This document shows positions 32,693-41,982 of a stretch of 54,402 nucleotides of DNA, one piece after another; position 1 is the first letter of the stretch; every line of letters begins with the position of its first letter. A program made the position numbers and the translations under genes. The notes beneath the pieces were generated by a model. It saw only the letters and a program-made list of their open reading frames with translations, was not told where the DNA came from and searched no databases. Source of the DNA: Candidatus Mediterraneibacter vanvlietii (GTDB taxonomy: Bacteria; Bacillota; Clostridia; Lachnospirales; Lachnospiraceae); assembly GCA_019113645.1 (NCBI GenBank), contig DXGZ01000049.1:1-54402 (forward strand). The letters run 5' to 3'.

Positions 32693-34279
32693 GATAAAAT
32701 CATATTATATGTGCTGGTGGAGACAAATGCGCCGGAAGGTTATGTAATTAATAATACTCCGATTCAGATTATTGTTGATGATGACGGGGTACATGTGAAT
32801 GCGGGCACAGAGGAAGACAATATTTCTGTTGAGACAGGACTTGGCGATCTGGTTTATACAATGAAGGGATTTGCGGCGGATGACAATGTAGACTCTACGC
32901 TTCATGACGTGCAGGCACAGCCTCAGACCTCAGAAACCTATCCGGTGAGCCAGGAAAGCAGCTGGACGGATGCTTCGGAGAATCCGCTTCATCTTCAGTA
33001 TGTACATGATGACGATACGATTCTGAACTATGCCCCGACAGAAGCAGCGGGAACCGGTTCTTCCTATACGGCAGAAGCGGGATGGTCCAGACTGAACGTT
33101 ACTCAGTGTATGCAGCATGACACGTCAGATACATATAAACAGGATCTGGGAAGTAAGGCTCTGAATGCGCTGTTTACCGGCGCCGTGACGATTCACGTGA
33201 CAGATATTGCCGAAGATACGGCGCTTGGGGCGGAGGCTTCTCTTACGGGAACCAAAACAGTAAACGGATCAGGAGACAACATTGCGGCTGATCAGTTCAG
33301 TTTCCATATTGAGAGCATATCCGCGCCGACAGACGTTTCGGCTCCTCTACCGGATGGAGTGGACGCGGACGGAAATGTTGCAAATACAGCGGGCGGATCA
33401 GTCAGCTTCGGAACATTCCGTTTTGATACAGCGGGAACTTACGTGTATCAGGTGACGGAAAATGATCTTGGCGAAGCAGGATACAGCTATGACCAGACTG
33501 TTTATACAGTTGTATTCACAGTGAGTGCCAATAATGGAGTTCCATCTGTGGATACGACGATTTACAGAGGAACAGAGCAGAATGCAGACGCGGTTGTGGA
33601 GAGTATCAGTTTTGAAAATACTTATCAGCCGGCATCTGTAACAACACCGGCAGATACGCCTCTTTCCGGCGTTAAAAGCGTTACAGACGAGCATGGAAGC
33701 TTTACAATGGAGGAAGGTCAGTTCCGATTCCAGATAAGCGGAATCTCAGCGCCGGAAGGTGTAACTGCGCCAATGCCTTCGAACGTGGATGAAAGCGGCC
33801 AGGTTGCCAATGGTGCGGATGGTTCGTTCAGCTTCGGGACAATTACTTTTACCGAAGCAGGAGAATATACCTACTCGGTATCTGAAGTAAATAACAATGT
33901 GGAAGGGATTACCTATGACGGAGAAGTCTATACGCTGTATTACAGGGTGATTGACGAAGGCGGAAGCCTTGCGATTGCAGAAAGCAGTATCCGGAATTCC
34001 GCAGGGGAGGAAGTAGATGCGGCAGGTATGAACTTTACCAATATTTACAATGATGGACAGATCAGCTATCAGATCTCGGGAACCAAGTCCCTCAGTGCTC
34101 CGGAAAGCGCGGATACAGGTACAGGAAGTTCTGACGGAGAGGAGCAGAATGCCCGGAGCGGAGCACAGCTCGCAGAAGGGGATTATACATTTGTCCTGTA
34201 TGAAAATGGAGTAGAGATCGACCGTACACAAAACACTGCGGCGGCAGCTGTTCTGATGCTCTGGAAAAGGCACAGATAG
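32693..34279 (+). pseudogene. Internal fragment of a Spy0128-type pilin/adhesin
   Basis: The frame is open from 32693 but begins with a mid-protein motif (LYVLVETNAPEGY, end of a SpaA-type domain) and has no start codon with a ribosome site or signal peptide. Two repeats of a Spy0128/FctA-like isopeptide domain follow (SLTGTKTVNGSGDN to FENTY, and LSGVKSVTDEHGSF to FTNIY), then a third start (ISGTKSL). The frame ends in an off-frame tail (AAAVLMLWKRHR) with no LPxTG anchor. So both ends are missing: the middle of a large cell-wall protein. Confidence 0.75.
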
Positions 34280-34316
34280 GATGCGGAGAAATCTTTTATA
34301 ATCTGAACACCATCCG

Positions 34317-34354
34317 AAAAGGAGGGCAGGTGCGAAAGCACGCCCTCCTTTTTT
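34317..34354 (+). terminator. Strong intrinsic terminator
   Basis: AAGGAGGGC (34319-34327) pairs with GCCCTCCTT (34342-34350), with an inner GTGC-GAAA-GCAC, followed by six T residues in total (34349-34354). It closes the adhesin fragment and isolates the next locus. Confidence 0.9.
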
Positions 34355-34451
34355 GATGCTTTTATAAAAGAATAAAAAGTAAAAGATTCACGCATCCTAA
34401 ATACAAAGTAATACCGGCAAATGTGTGAACGGGATCGGAGGCGATGCGGGA

Positions 34452-35276
34452 ATGTTGAATTGCGCGGATATGAAACAAAGGTTTTTCCATGCGATAAAGA
34501 ACGGAGAATTTTGTGTGTGGTACCAGCCGCAGGTAGATATGAGGAGCGGAACCCCACGGGGAGCGGAGGCGCTTGTGCGATGGAAAATGGCTGATGGCGG
34601 ATTTGTGGAGCCAGCCGGGTTTGTGGCGGAACTTGAGCGGCTGGGGCTGATGGAACGGCTGGACGAAGAGGTCCTGCAGATAGTATGCCGGGATATCCGG
34701 GAGGGAAAGAAGAGAGGATTTTCTCCTGGCACAGTATCGGTAAACCTTTCCAGACTCCATGCGGAAAAGGCGGGAACAGCTGACCGTCTGAAAGAAATGG
34801 TTGAACGGCACGGGGTAAGCCGGAGGGAAGTTTCTTTTGAAATCACAGAGACAGCGGAAAATGCGGCGAATGATATTGTTATGACGGAATTTGCAGGCTG
34901 TCTGAGGGAAAACGGATTCAGGATCGCGATGGATGATTACGGGATCGGAGGTTCAACACTGAAACTGCTTCTGGAGAGCCGGTTTGACATTCTGAAACTG
35001 GACCGGCACTTTGTGAGCAGAATCGGAGATCCGAGAACAGATATTATTCTGGATTCTACGATTGCGATGGCGGGACGGCTGGGGCTGGAGGTCGTTGCGG
35101 AAGGTGTGGAAACAATAGATCAGATACATTTTCTTATGCGGCATCAGTGCTTTATCGGGCAGGGGTATTATTATTCCAGGCCGCTGGATTACGAACAGTA
35201 TGTCAGGTGGAAACGGGCTGCCGGAGACTCCTGGTTCTGCGGGAAGACAAACGCACTGGAGAACGGACGGATATGA
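34452..35276 (+). CDS. EAL-domain cyclic-di-GMP phosphodiesterase
   Basis: A 274-residue stand-alone EAL protein. Motifs needed for activity are present: GAEALVRW (EAL), SVNLSR (Asn), FEITET (Glu), MDDYGIG (Asp-Asp), LKLDRHFV (Lys), EGVET and the QGYYYSRPL end. It should degrade c-di-GMP to pGpG. Start 34452 (MLNCADMKQ) fits GGAGG at 34437. Its stop overlaps the start of the GGDEF gene (ATGA), so making and destroying the messenger are encoded together. Confidence 0.93.
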   Translation: MLNCADMKQRFFHAIKNGEFCVWYQPQVDMRSGTPRGAEALVRWKMADGGFVEPAGFVAELERLGLMERLDEEVLQIVCRDIREGKKRGFSPGTVSVNLSRLHAEKAGTADRLKEMVERHGVSRREVSFEITETAENAANDIVMTEFAGCLRENGFRIAMDDYGIGGSTLKLLLESRFDILKLDRHFVSRIGDPRTDIILDSTIAMAGRLGLEVVAEGVETIDQIHFLMRHQCFIGQGYYYSRPLDYEQYVRWKRAAGDSWFCGKTNALENGRI

Positions 35277-37012
35277 AACGGCTGTATCGAAGGCTTAGCC
35301 TGTCCTTTCTTCTGGCCGCGGCCCTCTTTCTGATTTTTTTTGCTGCAGGGCTGTACGTGCGCGCAAGAATGGAGAGCGGCAGATATCTGAATCAACTTCT
35401 GGAAAATGTGGAAAACAACATACAGCAGGCGGATGGTGAATATGAAGACCGGATAAGGCATTTGAAAGAGGACTATATTACCCGTGCACAGGCAGCGGCA
35501 TATATCCTGACAGAAACTTCGGAAGCGGATGCCGCAGCGGCGCTGGATGCTCTCAGGGAAATTATGGAAGTCGGAGAGATCTCACTGATTGATCAAAGCG
35601 GAGAAATCTTCCTGAGTACAGATGACAGCCTGCCTGGCAGTATGGCAGATCAGGAATTGATGGAAGAGATGAGAACTGCACCGGATGGGGAGAAGGCAGC
35701 GGTCCGGATTGACATACCGGATTTTAAGTCACGCCCGGAATATTTCTATGCAGTGGCGGAGGCCCGGCCTGACTGGTTTGGGGAGAATCCGGATCTGCGG
35801 TGGTTTGAGATGGTGCGCATTGACGCGGATATGTCTGATCTGAATCTGCTCAGTGGGAAGGAACTGGTGGGAAACATTCTCAGACAGGCAACGACAGAGA
35901 AGCGGACCGGAATATTTGCAGTCAGCAAAACAAACGGGAAAATATTCGGAATTACAGAAAACAACAGTCAGGAGATCCGGCTGGAAGATGCGGACGAGGG
36001 GCAGGAATTGCTTGCGTATCTGTCGGATATACCGGAGGGGAAAAATGTGATTCGTATTGTAAACGGAGAATACAGGGCTATGGTATTAAAAAGTACGAGT
36101 GATATGTATCTGGCGGCATATACCGGTCTGGACCAGCTTCTGGGGGATATGGTTCTTTCCTTTTTGATCGGGCTGACTGTTATAGGTCTGATCAGTATTT
36201 TGACAGTGATGATTGTGCGCCATTACCTCCAGAAGTATATGTTTCAGTATTTTGAACGGATCAGGGGAGATATCCACCTGGTTCTGAGCGGAGAAGGCAG
36301 AGCAGAGGGAGCGTCTGATGAGATCCCGGAGCTGAAGCCGCTTTTTGAAACGATTATCCGGCTGGAAGAAGGGTACACGGAAAAAACACGTGGAATAAAC
36401 AGTATGGAGAACCTGCTTGCCCGGGCAAGGACCGAGGCAGAATATGACCGGCTGACCGGGCTGTATAACAGGAACGGGTTTGAGAGAAGAGTGAAACAGT
36501 CCCTGGAACAGGGAATTCCTTCAGGGATGCTTATTCTGTTTGATCTGGATAATTTTAAAAAGATCAATGATTCAGAGGGCCATCCGGAAGGCGACCGGGC
36601 ACTTCGCATTTTTGCAGATTGTCTGACGCGTGGATTTCGCGGAGGAGATGTGACGGGAAGGCTGGGCGGGGATGAATTTGTTGTATTTATACCGAATCCG
36701 GTTCCACGGGATATTGTCGAAGATAAATTTCGGACTCTCCTAAATGAAGTGAGGAAGAACATGCAGGACTATCATGAAAAATACGGGGTGTCCGTCAGCA
36801 TTGGCGCAGTTCCTGTGGAGAGAAATGACAGGAATTATGAGAAACTCTACCGCTGCGCGGATACCGCGCTGTACATTGCCAAATATCTTGGGAAAAATCA
36901 GTTCTATATCAATGACAAAAAAATTGACTGTATGAGGCGTGAGTGTATTCGATGCAGGGCAGACTGTCCCAGAAGCAGAATCCTTTCTTCTGCTGGAGAG
37001 CCATGCCGATAA
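35273..37012 (+). CDS. Membrane-bound GGDEF diguanylate cyclase
   Basis: A 579-residue protein. A membrane span (about 8-28), an outer sensor domain of about 230 residues, a second span (about 288-312), a HAMP-like segment, then GGDEF from about 405. GRLGGDEFVVF has the intact active site, and RGGD five residues upstream is an inhibitory I-site (RxxD). It should make c-di-GMP, limited by product. A cysteine-rich tail (CMRRECIRCRADC) is unusual and might bind metal. Start ATG 35273 overlaps the EAL stop. Confidence 0.92.
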   Translation: MKRLYRRLSLSFLLAAALFLIFFAAGLYVRARMESGRYLNQLLENVENNIQQADGEYEDRIRHLKEDYITRAQAAAYILTETSEADAAAALDALREIMEVGEISLIDQSGEIFLSTDDSLPGSMADQELMEEMRTAPDGEKAAVRIDIPDFKSRPEYFYAVAEARPDWFGENPDLRWFEMVRIDADMSDLNLLSGKELVGNILRQATTEKRTGIFAVSKTNGKIFGITENNSQEIRLEDADEGQELLAYLSDIPEGKNVIRIVNGEYRAMVLKSTSDMYLAAYTGLDQLLGDMVLSFLIGLTVIGLISILTVMIVRHYLQKYMFQYFERIRGDIHLVLSGEGRAEGASDEIPELKPLFETIIRLEEGYTEKTRGINSMENLLARARTEAEYDRLTGLYNRNGFERRVKQSLEQGIPSGMLILFDLDNFKKINDSEGHPEGDRALRIFADCLTRGFRGGDVTGRLGGDEFVVFIPNPVPRDIVEDKFRTLLNEVRKNMQDYHEKYGVSVSIGAVPVERNDRNYEKLYRCADTALYIAKYLGKNQFYINDKKIDCMRRECIRCRADCPRSRILSSAGEPCR

Positions 37013-37037
37013 TTACTGAAAAAGAGGGGGAGCACAG

Positions 37038-38120
37038 ATGGAGCAGGTATATATTGTGATTCCGGCCTTTTGCCCGGATCGGGAACTGTGCCGGCGTGTG
37101 GAGGAGATCCGCCTGACAGTCCCTTCGGAGATTGTGGTTGTAGATGACGGATCCGGAGAAGAATTCATCGGAATCTTCAGGCAGCTCAGAGAATCTGACG
37201 GATGTACCGTACTCAGCCATGACAAAAACAGGGGAAAAGGGGCGGCCCTGAAAACAGCCTTCCAATATATAAAGGAAAAAGAGGAAACCGGTAATAAAAT
37301 TCTCTGCATTGACTGCGACGGCCAGCATCTTCCTGAGGACGGGCGGAAACTTCTGAAAAGACTGGGAGAACATCCGGAGGCGCTTATTCTCGGGGTGCGG
37401 GACTTTTCCGGCAGACATATTCCCTGGAGATCCAGGGTGGGAAACAGAGTGTCTTCCGGGCTTTTTAAAGTTTTTGCCGGAGTTGGCCTGGAAGATACAC
37501 AGACCGGATTCCGCGCATTTGGAAGCAGGCTGCTGGAAATGATGCTCCGCGTACCGGGGCAGAGATATGAATATGAGATGCGGGTTCTCATTGCCTGCGC
37601 AAGGAAGGGAATTCCGATTTTAACGGAAACGATCGATACCATATATATAGATGATAATGAGGGCTCTCATTTTCGTCCGATACGTGACAGCTTCCGCGTA
37701 ACTGCCGCGTTTTTTCTTGAGCCGGGGAGATTCGCCGCAAGTTCCATATTCTGCGCGGTTCTTGATCTTGGCCTGTTTCGGATTCTGGAGGGGGCGCCGG
37801 GAGATTTTGCAGGAATTGCCGCGGCTACCATACTGGCGCGGTGTGTGTCTGCGTCTGTGAATTTTCTGCTGAACAGAAACTGGGTTTTCGGAATACGGGG
37901 AGAACGGAAAAGAGGCAGAAGCTTTCTGCGCTATTTTATCCTGTGTTCAGGGATCGCGCTGGCTTCGGCGCTGCTGGTATCAGCGGTATCCGGAATTTCC
38001 GGAGCAGACCCGGTTCTGGCAAAAATACCGTGCGACCTTGTCCTGTTCCTTATCTCTTATATGATGCAGAAAAAATGGGTGTTTCCGCACAGAAGGGAGG
38101 ATGGCGGGGCTGATGAATGA
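37038..38120 (+). CDS. Glycosyltransferase family 2 / GtrA fusion protein
   Basis: A 360-residue fusion. Residues 1-225 are a GT2 domain of the dolichyl-phosphate-mannose-synthase type (VYIVIPAFCPD, VVVDDGSGEE, KGAALKTAF, CIDCDGQHLP, GFRAFGSR). Residues 230-360 are a GtrA-like membrane domain with four spans (RFAASSIFCAVLDLGLFRIL; NFLLNRNWVFG). It would move a sugar from NDP-sugar to a lipid carrier at the inner face and help flip it. It stands 26 bases after the cyclase and overlaps the next gene by 8 bases. Confidence 0.88.
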   Translation: MEQVYIVIPAFCPDRELCRRVEEIRLTVPSEIVVVDDGSGEEFIGIFRQLRESDGCTVLSHDKNRGKGAALKTAFQYIKEKEETGNKILCIDCDGQHLPEDGRKLLKRLGEHPEALILGVRDFSGRHIPWRSRVGNRVSSGLFKVFAGVGLEDTQTGFRAFGSRLLEMMLRVPGQRYEYEMRVLIACARKGIPILTETIDTIYIDDNEGSHFRPIRDSFRVTAAFFLEPGRFAASSIFCAVLDLGLFRILEGAPGDFAGIAAATILARCVSASVNFLLNRNWVFGIRGERKRGRSFLRYFILCSGIALASALLVSAVSGISGADPVLAKIPCDLVLFLISYMMQKKWVFPHRREDGGADE

Positions 38121-39999
38121 TGAGAAAAAAAGAAACAGGTGGTTTATTCTGACGATCGCCGCCAACGGAATTTATCTTGTGTGGAGAATTTCTTCCACAA
38201 TACCATGGGAGGCCGGCGTATTTCAGTCCGCAGCCGGAATACTTCTTGTACTGGCGGAAACAGTGACTACGCTGGGAATGGCTGAACTTATGATCGGAAA
38301 AATGAAAAGCAGTGATTATATGATTCCGCTCCCGGATATTCCGCAGGAAATGTTTCCGGATGTGGATGTATTTATCGCAACGCACAATGAGTCGGCTGAT
38401 CTTCTCTATAAGACAGTGAATGCCTGTACCTTCATGGAATATCCGGATCCGGAAAAAGTTCATATCTATATCTGTGATGACGGTAACAGAGAGGCAGTTC
38501 GCAGTCTTGCCGAACGTTTCGGAATCGGATACCTGGGGCTGGCGGAAAACAGACATGCAAAGTCTGGAAATTATAATAACGCTCTTTCGCACACAGGCTC
38601 TCCGCTGATTGCCACATTTGACGCGGACATGATCCCAAGGAGAGAATTTCTGATTCGAACCGTACCATATTTTTTCATTCCGGACAGAAAAATCGGGCTT
38701 GTTCAGACTCCTCAGAGCTTTTACAATCAGGATCTGTTCCAGTTTCATCTGTTTTCTGAAAAAGATATCCCAAACGAACAGGACTTCTTTTCCCGGGAGA
38801 TCAATGTTATGAGAAATGCCGCGAACGCGGCTGTATATACAGGAAGCAATACAGTGATTCTGCGTGCTGCGCTGGAGGAGATCGGCGGATTTCCATATGA
38901 TACGGTGACGGAAGATTTCGAAACCAGTCTTCGGATGCAGAAGGCAGGGTATATCACTTACGCGACAACAGAAGTGCTTGCGGCGGGACTGTCCACAACA
39001 ACAGTGGAGAGCATGATCAGTCAGAGAATCCGCTGGGCCAGAGGGGTGATCCAGAGCATTCGAAATACCCATGCCGTATTCAGCCGGGAGCTGTCACTGG
39101 CCGCGCGTATTTCTTACCTGAACTCCTGGCTGTACTGGTGGTCATTTCTGTGCAGGATGATTTTCATCATGGCGCCCATACTTTTCGCGCTGTTCGGATT
39201 TCAGCTTGTAGAATGCGGATTCTGGGAACTTCTGATTTTCTGGCTTCCTTCGCACCTTGCCTATCGGGTGTCGGTGGGATATCTGAGTACGAATATCCGG
39301 AATGTCAGATGGAGTCAGATCATTGATACCATTCTTGCGCCATGGCTGGTGATTCCGGTTTTTCTGGAATCTGTGGGTATTCACCATAAGACATTTAAGG
39401 TCACGGATAAGGAAAAAAAGAAGGGAAAACATACTTCTGCGCGCTATCTGCTTCCACACGGCGTACTGACATTTCTTACACTGCTTTCCATTTTCCGGTT
39501 TGCCAGGGGAAAATACGGGCTGGCACTTGTATACAGCAGCGTGATCCTCTTCTGGCTGGGATATAATCTGCTGGCGCTTCTCTACGCGATTTTCTTCATG
39601 ATGGGAAGGGAAACACGCAGGATTTCAGATCGGATCGATGCGGATGAGAGAGCAGAAGGCTGGTTTCAGAAGGGCACACGGCAAGGGCACACAGTAGACG
39701 TTTCAGAAACAGGGATTGCTCTTCGGTTTTCGGAAAAAGTTCCCGTGGAAAGCGGGGAGCTTTTTCGAGTAGAAATAACAGCGGAAAATTATCATGCTCT
39801 GCTGGACGCGAGATGTGTATACAGCGGACAGAACGGTTTTGTTACGGCAACGGTCATTCCGGATACGGAAACAGATCGGAGAAACTGGTTTCAGATTATT
39901 CATGACAGAGAACATTCTCTTCCCCGTGAGATTGATCCATGGATGACAGTCTACGATGAGATTACACGAAATATAAGGATGCGCTGGAAAATCCGATGA
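38113..39999 (+). CDS. BcsA-like processive glycan synthase with PilZ-like C-terminus
   Basis: A 628-residue membrane GT2. Catalytic motifs in order: CDDGNRE, TFDADMIPR, VTEDFETS and QRIRWARG (the QxxRW-type product-binding site). Membrane spans lie at the start and in 340-500. The C-terminal 120 residues carry RISDR and DVSETG, the RxxxR and DxSxxG motifs of PilZ domains that bind c-di-GMP. So a polymer, cellulose-like or of another hexose, would be made only when c-di-GMP is high. Start 38113 (MNDEKKRN) is preferred; ATG 38101 has the ribosome site directly adjacent. No BcsB or cellulase is seen nearby. Confidence 0.88.
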   Translation: MNDEKKRNRWFILTIAANGIYLVWRISSTIPWEAGVFQSAAGILLVLAETVTTLGMAELMIGKMKSSDYMIPLPDIPQEMFPDVDVFIATHNESADLLYKTVNACTFMEYPDPEKVHIYICDDGNREAVRSLAERFGIGYLGLAENRHAKSGNYNNALSHTGSPLIATFDADMIPRREFLIRTVPYFFIPDRKIGLVQTPQSFYNQDLFQFHLFSEKDIPNEQDFFSREINVMRNAANAAVYTGSNTVILRAALEEIGGFPYDTVTEDFETSLRMQKAGYITYATTEVLAAGLSTTTVESMISQRIRWARGVIQSIRNTHAVFSRELSLAARISYLNSWLYWWSFLCRMIFIMAPILFALFGFQLVECGFWELLIFWLPSHLAYRVSVGYLSTNIRNVRWSQIIDTILAPWLVIPVFLESVGIHHKTFKVTDKEKKKGKHTSARYLLPHGVLTFLTLLSIFRFARGKYGLALVYSSVILFWLGYNLLALLYAIFFMMGRETRRISDRIDADERAEGWFQKGTRQGHTVDVSETGIALRFSEKVPVESGELFRVEITAENYHALLDARCVYSGQNGFVTATVIPDTETDRRNWFQIIHDREHSLPREIDPWMTVYDEITRNIRMRWKIR

Positions 40000-40035
40000 C
40001 AGAAAACATAAAGGACGTGTAGGAGGAAAAATTAG

Positions 40036-41949
40036 ATGGTATCTGCGTGGAATACATGGAAAACAGTATTGTTTCTGCTTTCTTTCTGGGGATATTTTTT
40101 TTCGGTATACCGACTGGGAAAGGTAAAGATCTGGTTTGTTCCGCTTACCTGTATCTGCGGAATCAGTCTGTTTCTTTTCTGGGGAGGACTTCTGGATCTG
40201 CTTCCGGAAGCTGCGTATATTCTGATGGGAGGAGGTCTGGCCGGTTGTTTGATATTTCTCGTATATCTGTTCAGAGGAAAAGTGAAACGGCCTCGCATCA
40301 CGGCGGCGGGGCTGTGCCTTGGGGTTGGAATGGCGGTGTTTCTTCTGCTTGCAGTCAGGCTGCGTTTCACCCACTATGATAATTTCTCCCACTGGGCAGT
40401 GATTGTAAAATACCTGATTCTGGCGGAACATTTCCCTGGAGCGGATACGGTTATGGTGCCGTTTCGCGATTATCCTCCTGGAGTCAGCCTGTTTGTCTAT
40501 TATTTCTGCAAGTTCTGCGGGCATTCTCAGGGGATGATGCTTCTTGCACAGAACAGTATTCTGCTCAGCTGTTTCCTTGCGGTATTCGGGGTGGTAAAGG
40601 AGCCAAGAAGATTCCTGCTTTATTCCTTTCTGGGAATGGGATGTTCCATGCTTTCCTATCTTAATCTGACAATCCGGATTAACAACCTTCTTGTCGACTT
40701 TCTGCTTCCGCTGCTTGCGATGGCATCCATGGCAGTGTCATACGGCTGTAAAGGGCGGCCCGGCCAGCTGTGTTTCCTGCAGATTCTGATTCTCGGATTT
40801 ACGGGAATTGTGAAGGAAACCGGTGTGTTCTTCGCCGGAACTGCTGCTCTGTTTGCTGTCTTTGAGACTGTAAGCGGCAGATCGAGAAAAGAAGATACCG
40901 GAAAGAAGGAAGACAGTGAAAAGGAAATCTCCGAAAAGGAAAAAAGCGAAAAAGAAGATAGCGAAAAGGAAAAACGGGAAGAGAAAAGCAGGCTGCCGCG
41001 GAGCATATGTGCATTGCTGCTGGCAGCAGGGACGGTTCTTCCGGTCCTGGGCTGGCAGTATCATCTGGAAACAGATCTGGCGGGATTTGAGGGAAAATTT
41101 AACATCACAGGAGAAGATGCGGGGGGATCCGTGTCAGAATCCGAAGCGCCGGAACAGGAGAAAACGGATGCTTTCTCTGAGGAACACGGAAAACCGGTAT
41201 CCGAAGAACTCAGAGGTCAGGTGATTCGGAATTTCGTATATACTGCATTGGATCTGTCCGGAAGGGCGGCTCAGTCCATCCTGTTTTGCACCGTAATCGC
41301 AGCAGCGGCGATTCTGTTTTCCGCATGGAAAATGAAACGGCGCTGGAAGCTGGGAAGAGTGATGTCGGCGGGAATCATTATGCTTTTGCTGTATTATGCC
41401 GGTATGCTCTGGATGTATCTGTATGTCATGCCTGAGCAGGAGGCGCTTCGGCTTGCGGGCTTTGAAAGATATGCCAGCAGTGCGGCAGTGTTTTTCTGCG
41501 GTATTCTGATAATGGCTGCCGTTCCGGATATAGAGAGGTCATTTGCAGTGGGAATTGACGAGAGGGGGGCTTACCGCGCCTACTCGTCTCCTGCGGCAAA
41601 GAGACGATATCAGTATGCGGTTCTCGCAAGCATGCTTCTGGGTGTGAATTTTCTCTATTCAGAATATAACGGCCTGGTCAGTATACGTGAAGAGTACGGG
41701 GATTCCCTGCCGGGACGCGTGGAAAGGATCACAGGGGACTGCTGGTATGAAGGTGCGGCGGCAGATGAAAGGTCTTATCTCGTTTTTGCTTCAGATGATG
41801 ATGGTCAGGTGTCCAGCGGCGAGGTACGGTATGTGTTCAGGTATTTTCTGTGGGCGCCGGATGTGGAGGTGAGAGAGAGCACGGGGCAGGAGATATTGGA
41901 AGAAACGGATCACAGATATGATTTTGTGATTTTGCTTGACCGGGAGTAA
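40036..41949 (+). CDS. Multi-spanning membrane protein of the polysaccharide locus
   Basis: A 637-residue protein with about 12 membrane spans. HYDNFSHWAVIVKYL and FRDYPPGVSLFVYYF near residues 115-160 resemble the D-x-x-x-H-W and YPP.. loops of membrane glycosyltransferases that use lipid-linked sugars (GT39/ArnT style), so it may modify the polymer. A charged internal loop (about 275-315) consists of repeats of SEKE and KEDSEKE. The family is not certain. It follows the synthase by 36 bases and ends the operon. Confidence 0.6.
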   Translation: MVSAWNTWKTVLFLLSFWGYFFSVYRLGKVKIWFVPLTCICGISLFLFWGGLLDLLPEAAYILMGGGLAGCLIFLVYLFRGKVKRPRITAAGLCLGVGMAVFLLLAVRLRFTHYDNFSHWAVIVKYLILAEHFPGADTVMVPFRDYPPGVSLFVYYFCKFCGHSQGMMLLAQNSILLSCFLAVFGVVKEPRRFLLYSFLGMGCSMLSYLNLTIRINNLLVDFLLPLLAMASMAVSYGCKGRPGQLCFLQILILGFTGIVKETGVFFAGTAALFAVFETVSGRSRKEDTGKKEDSEKEISEKEKSEKEDSEKEKREEKSRLPRSICALLLAAGTVLPVLGWQYHLETDLAGFEGKFNITGEDAGGSVSESEAPEQEKTDAFSEEHGKPVSEELRGQVIRNFVYTALDLSGRAAQSILFCTVIAAAAILFSAWKMKRRWKLGRVMSAGIIMLLLYYAGMLWMYLYVMPEQEALRLAGFERYASSAAVFFCGILIMAAVPDIERSFAVGIDERGAYRAYSSPAAKRRYQYAVLASMLLGVNFLYSEYNGLVSIREEYGDSLPGRVERITGDCWYEGAAADERSYLVFASDDDGQVSSGEVRYVFRYFLWAPDVEVRESTGQEILEETDHRYDFVILLDRE

Positions 41950-41982
41950 AACGCCGGATTCTGACAGAAACCTGCATTTTTA

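Noticed and set aside
38050-39072. Long minus-strand frame of 340 codons
   Set aside because: It is antisense to the BcsA-like synthase, whose catalytic motifs are intact.
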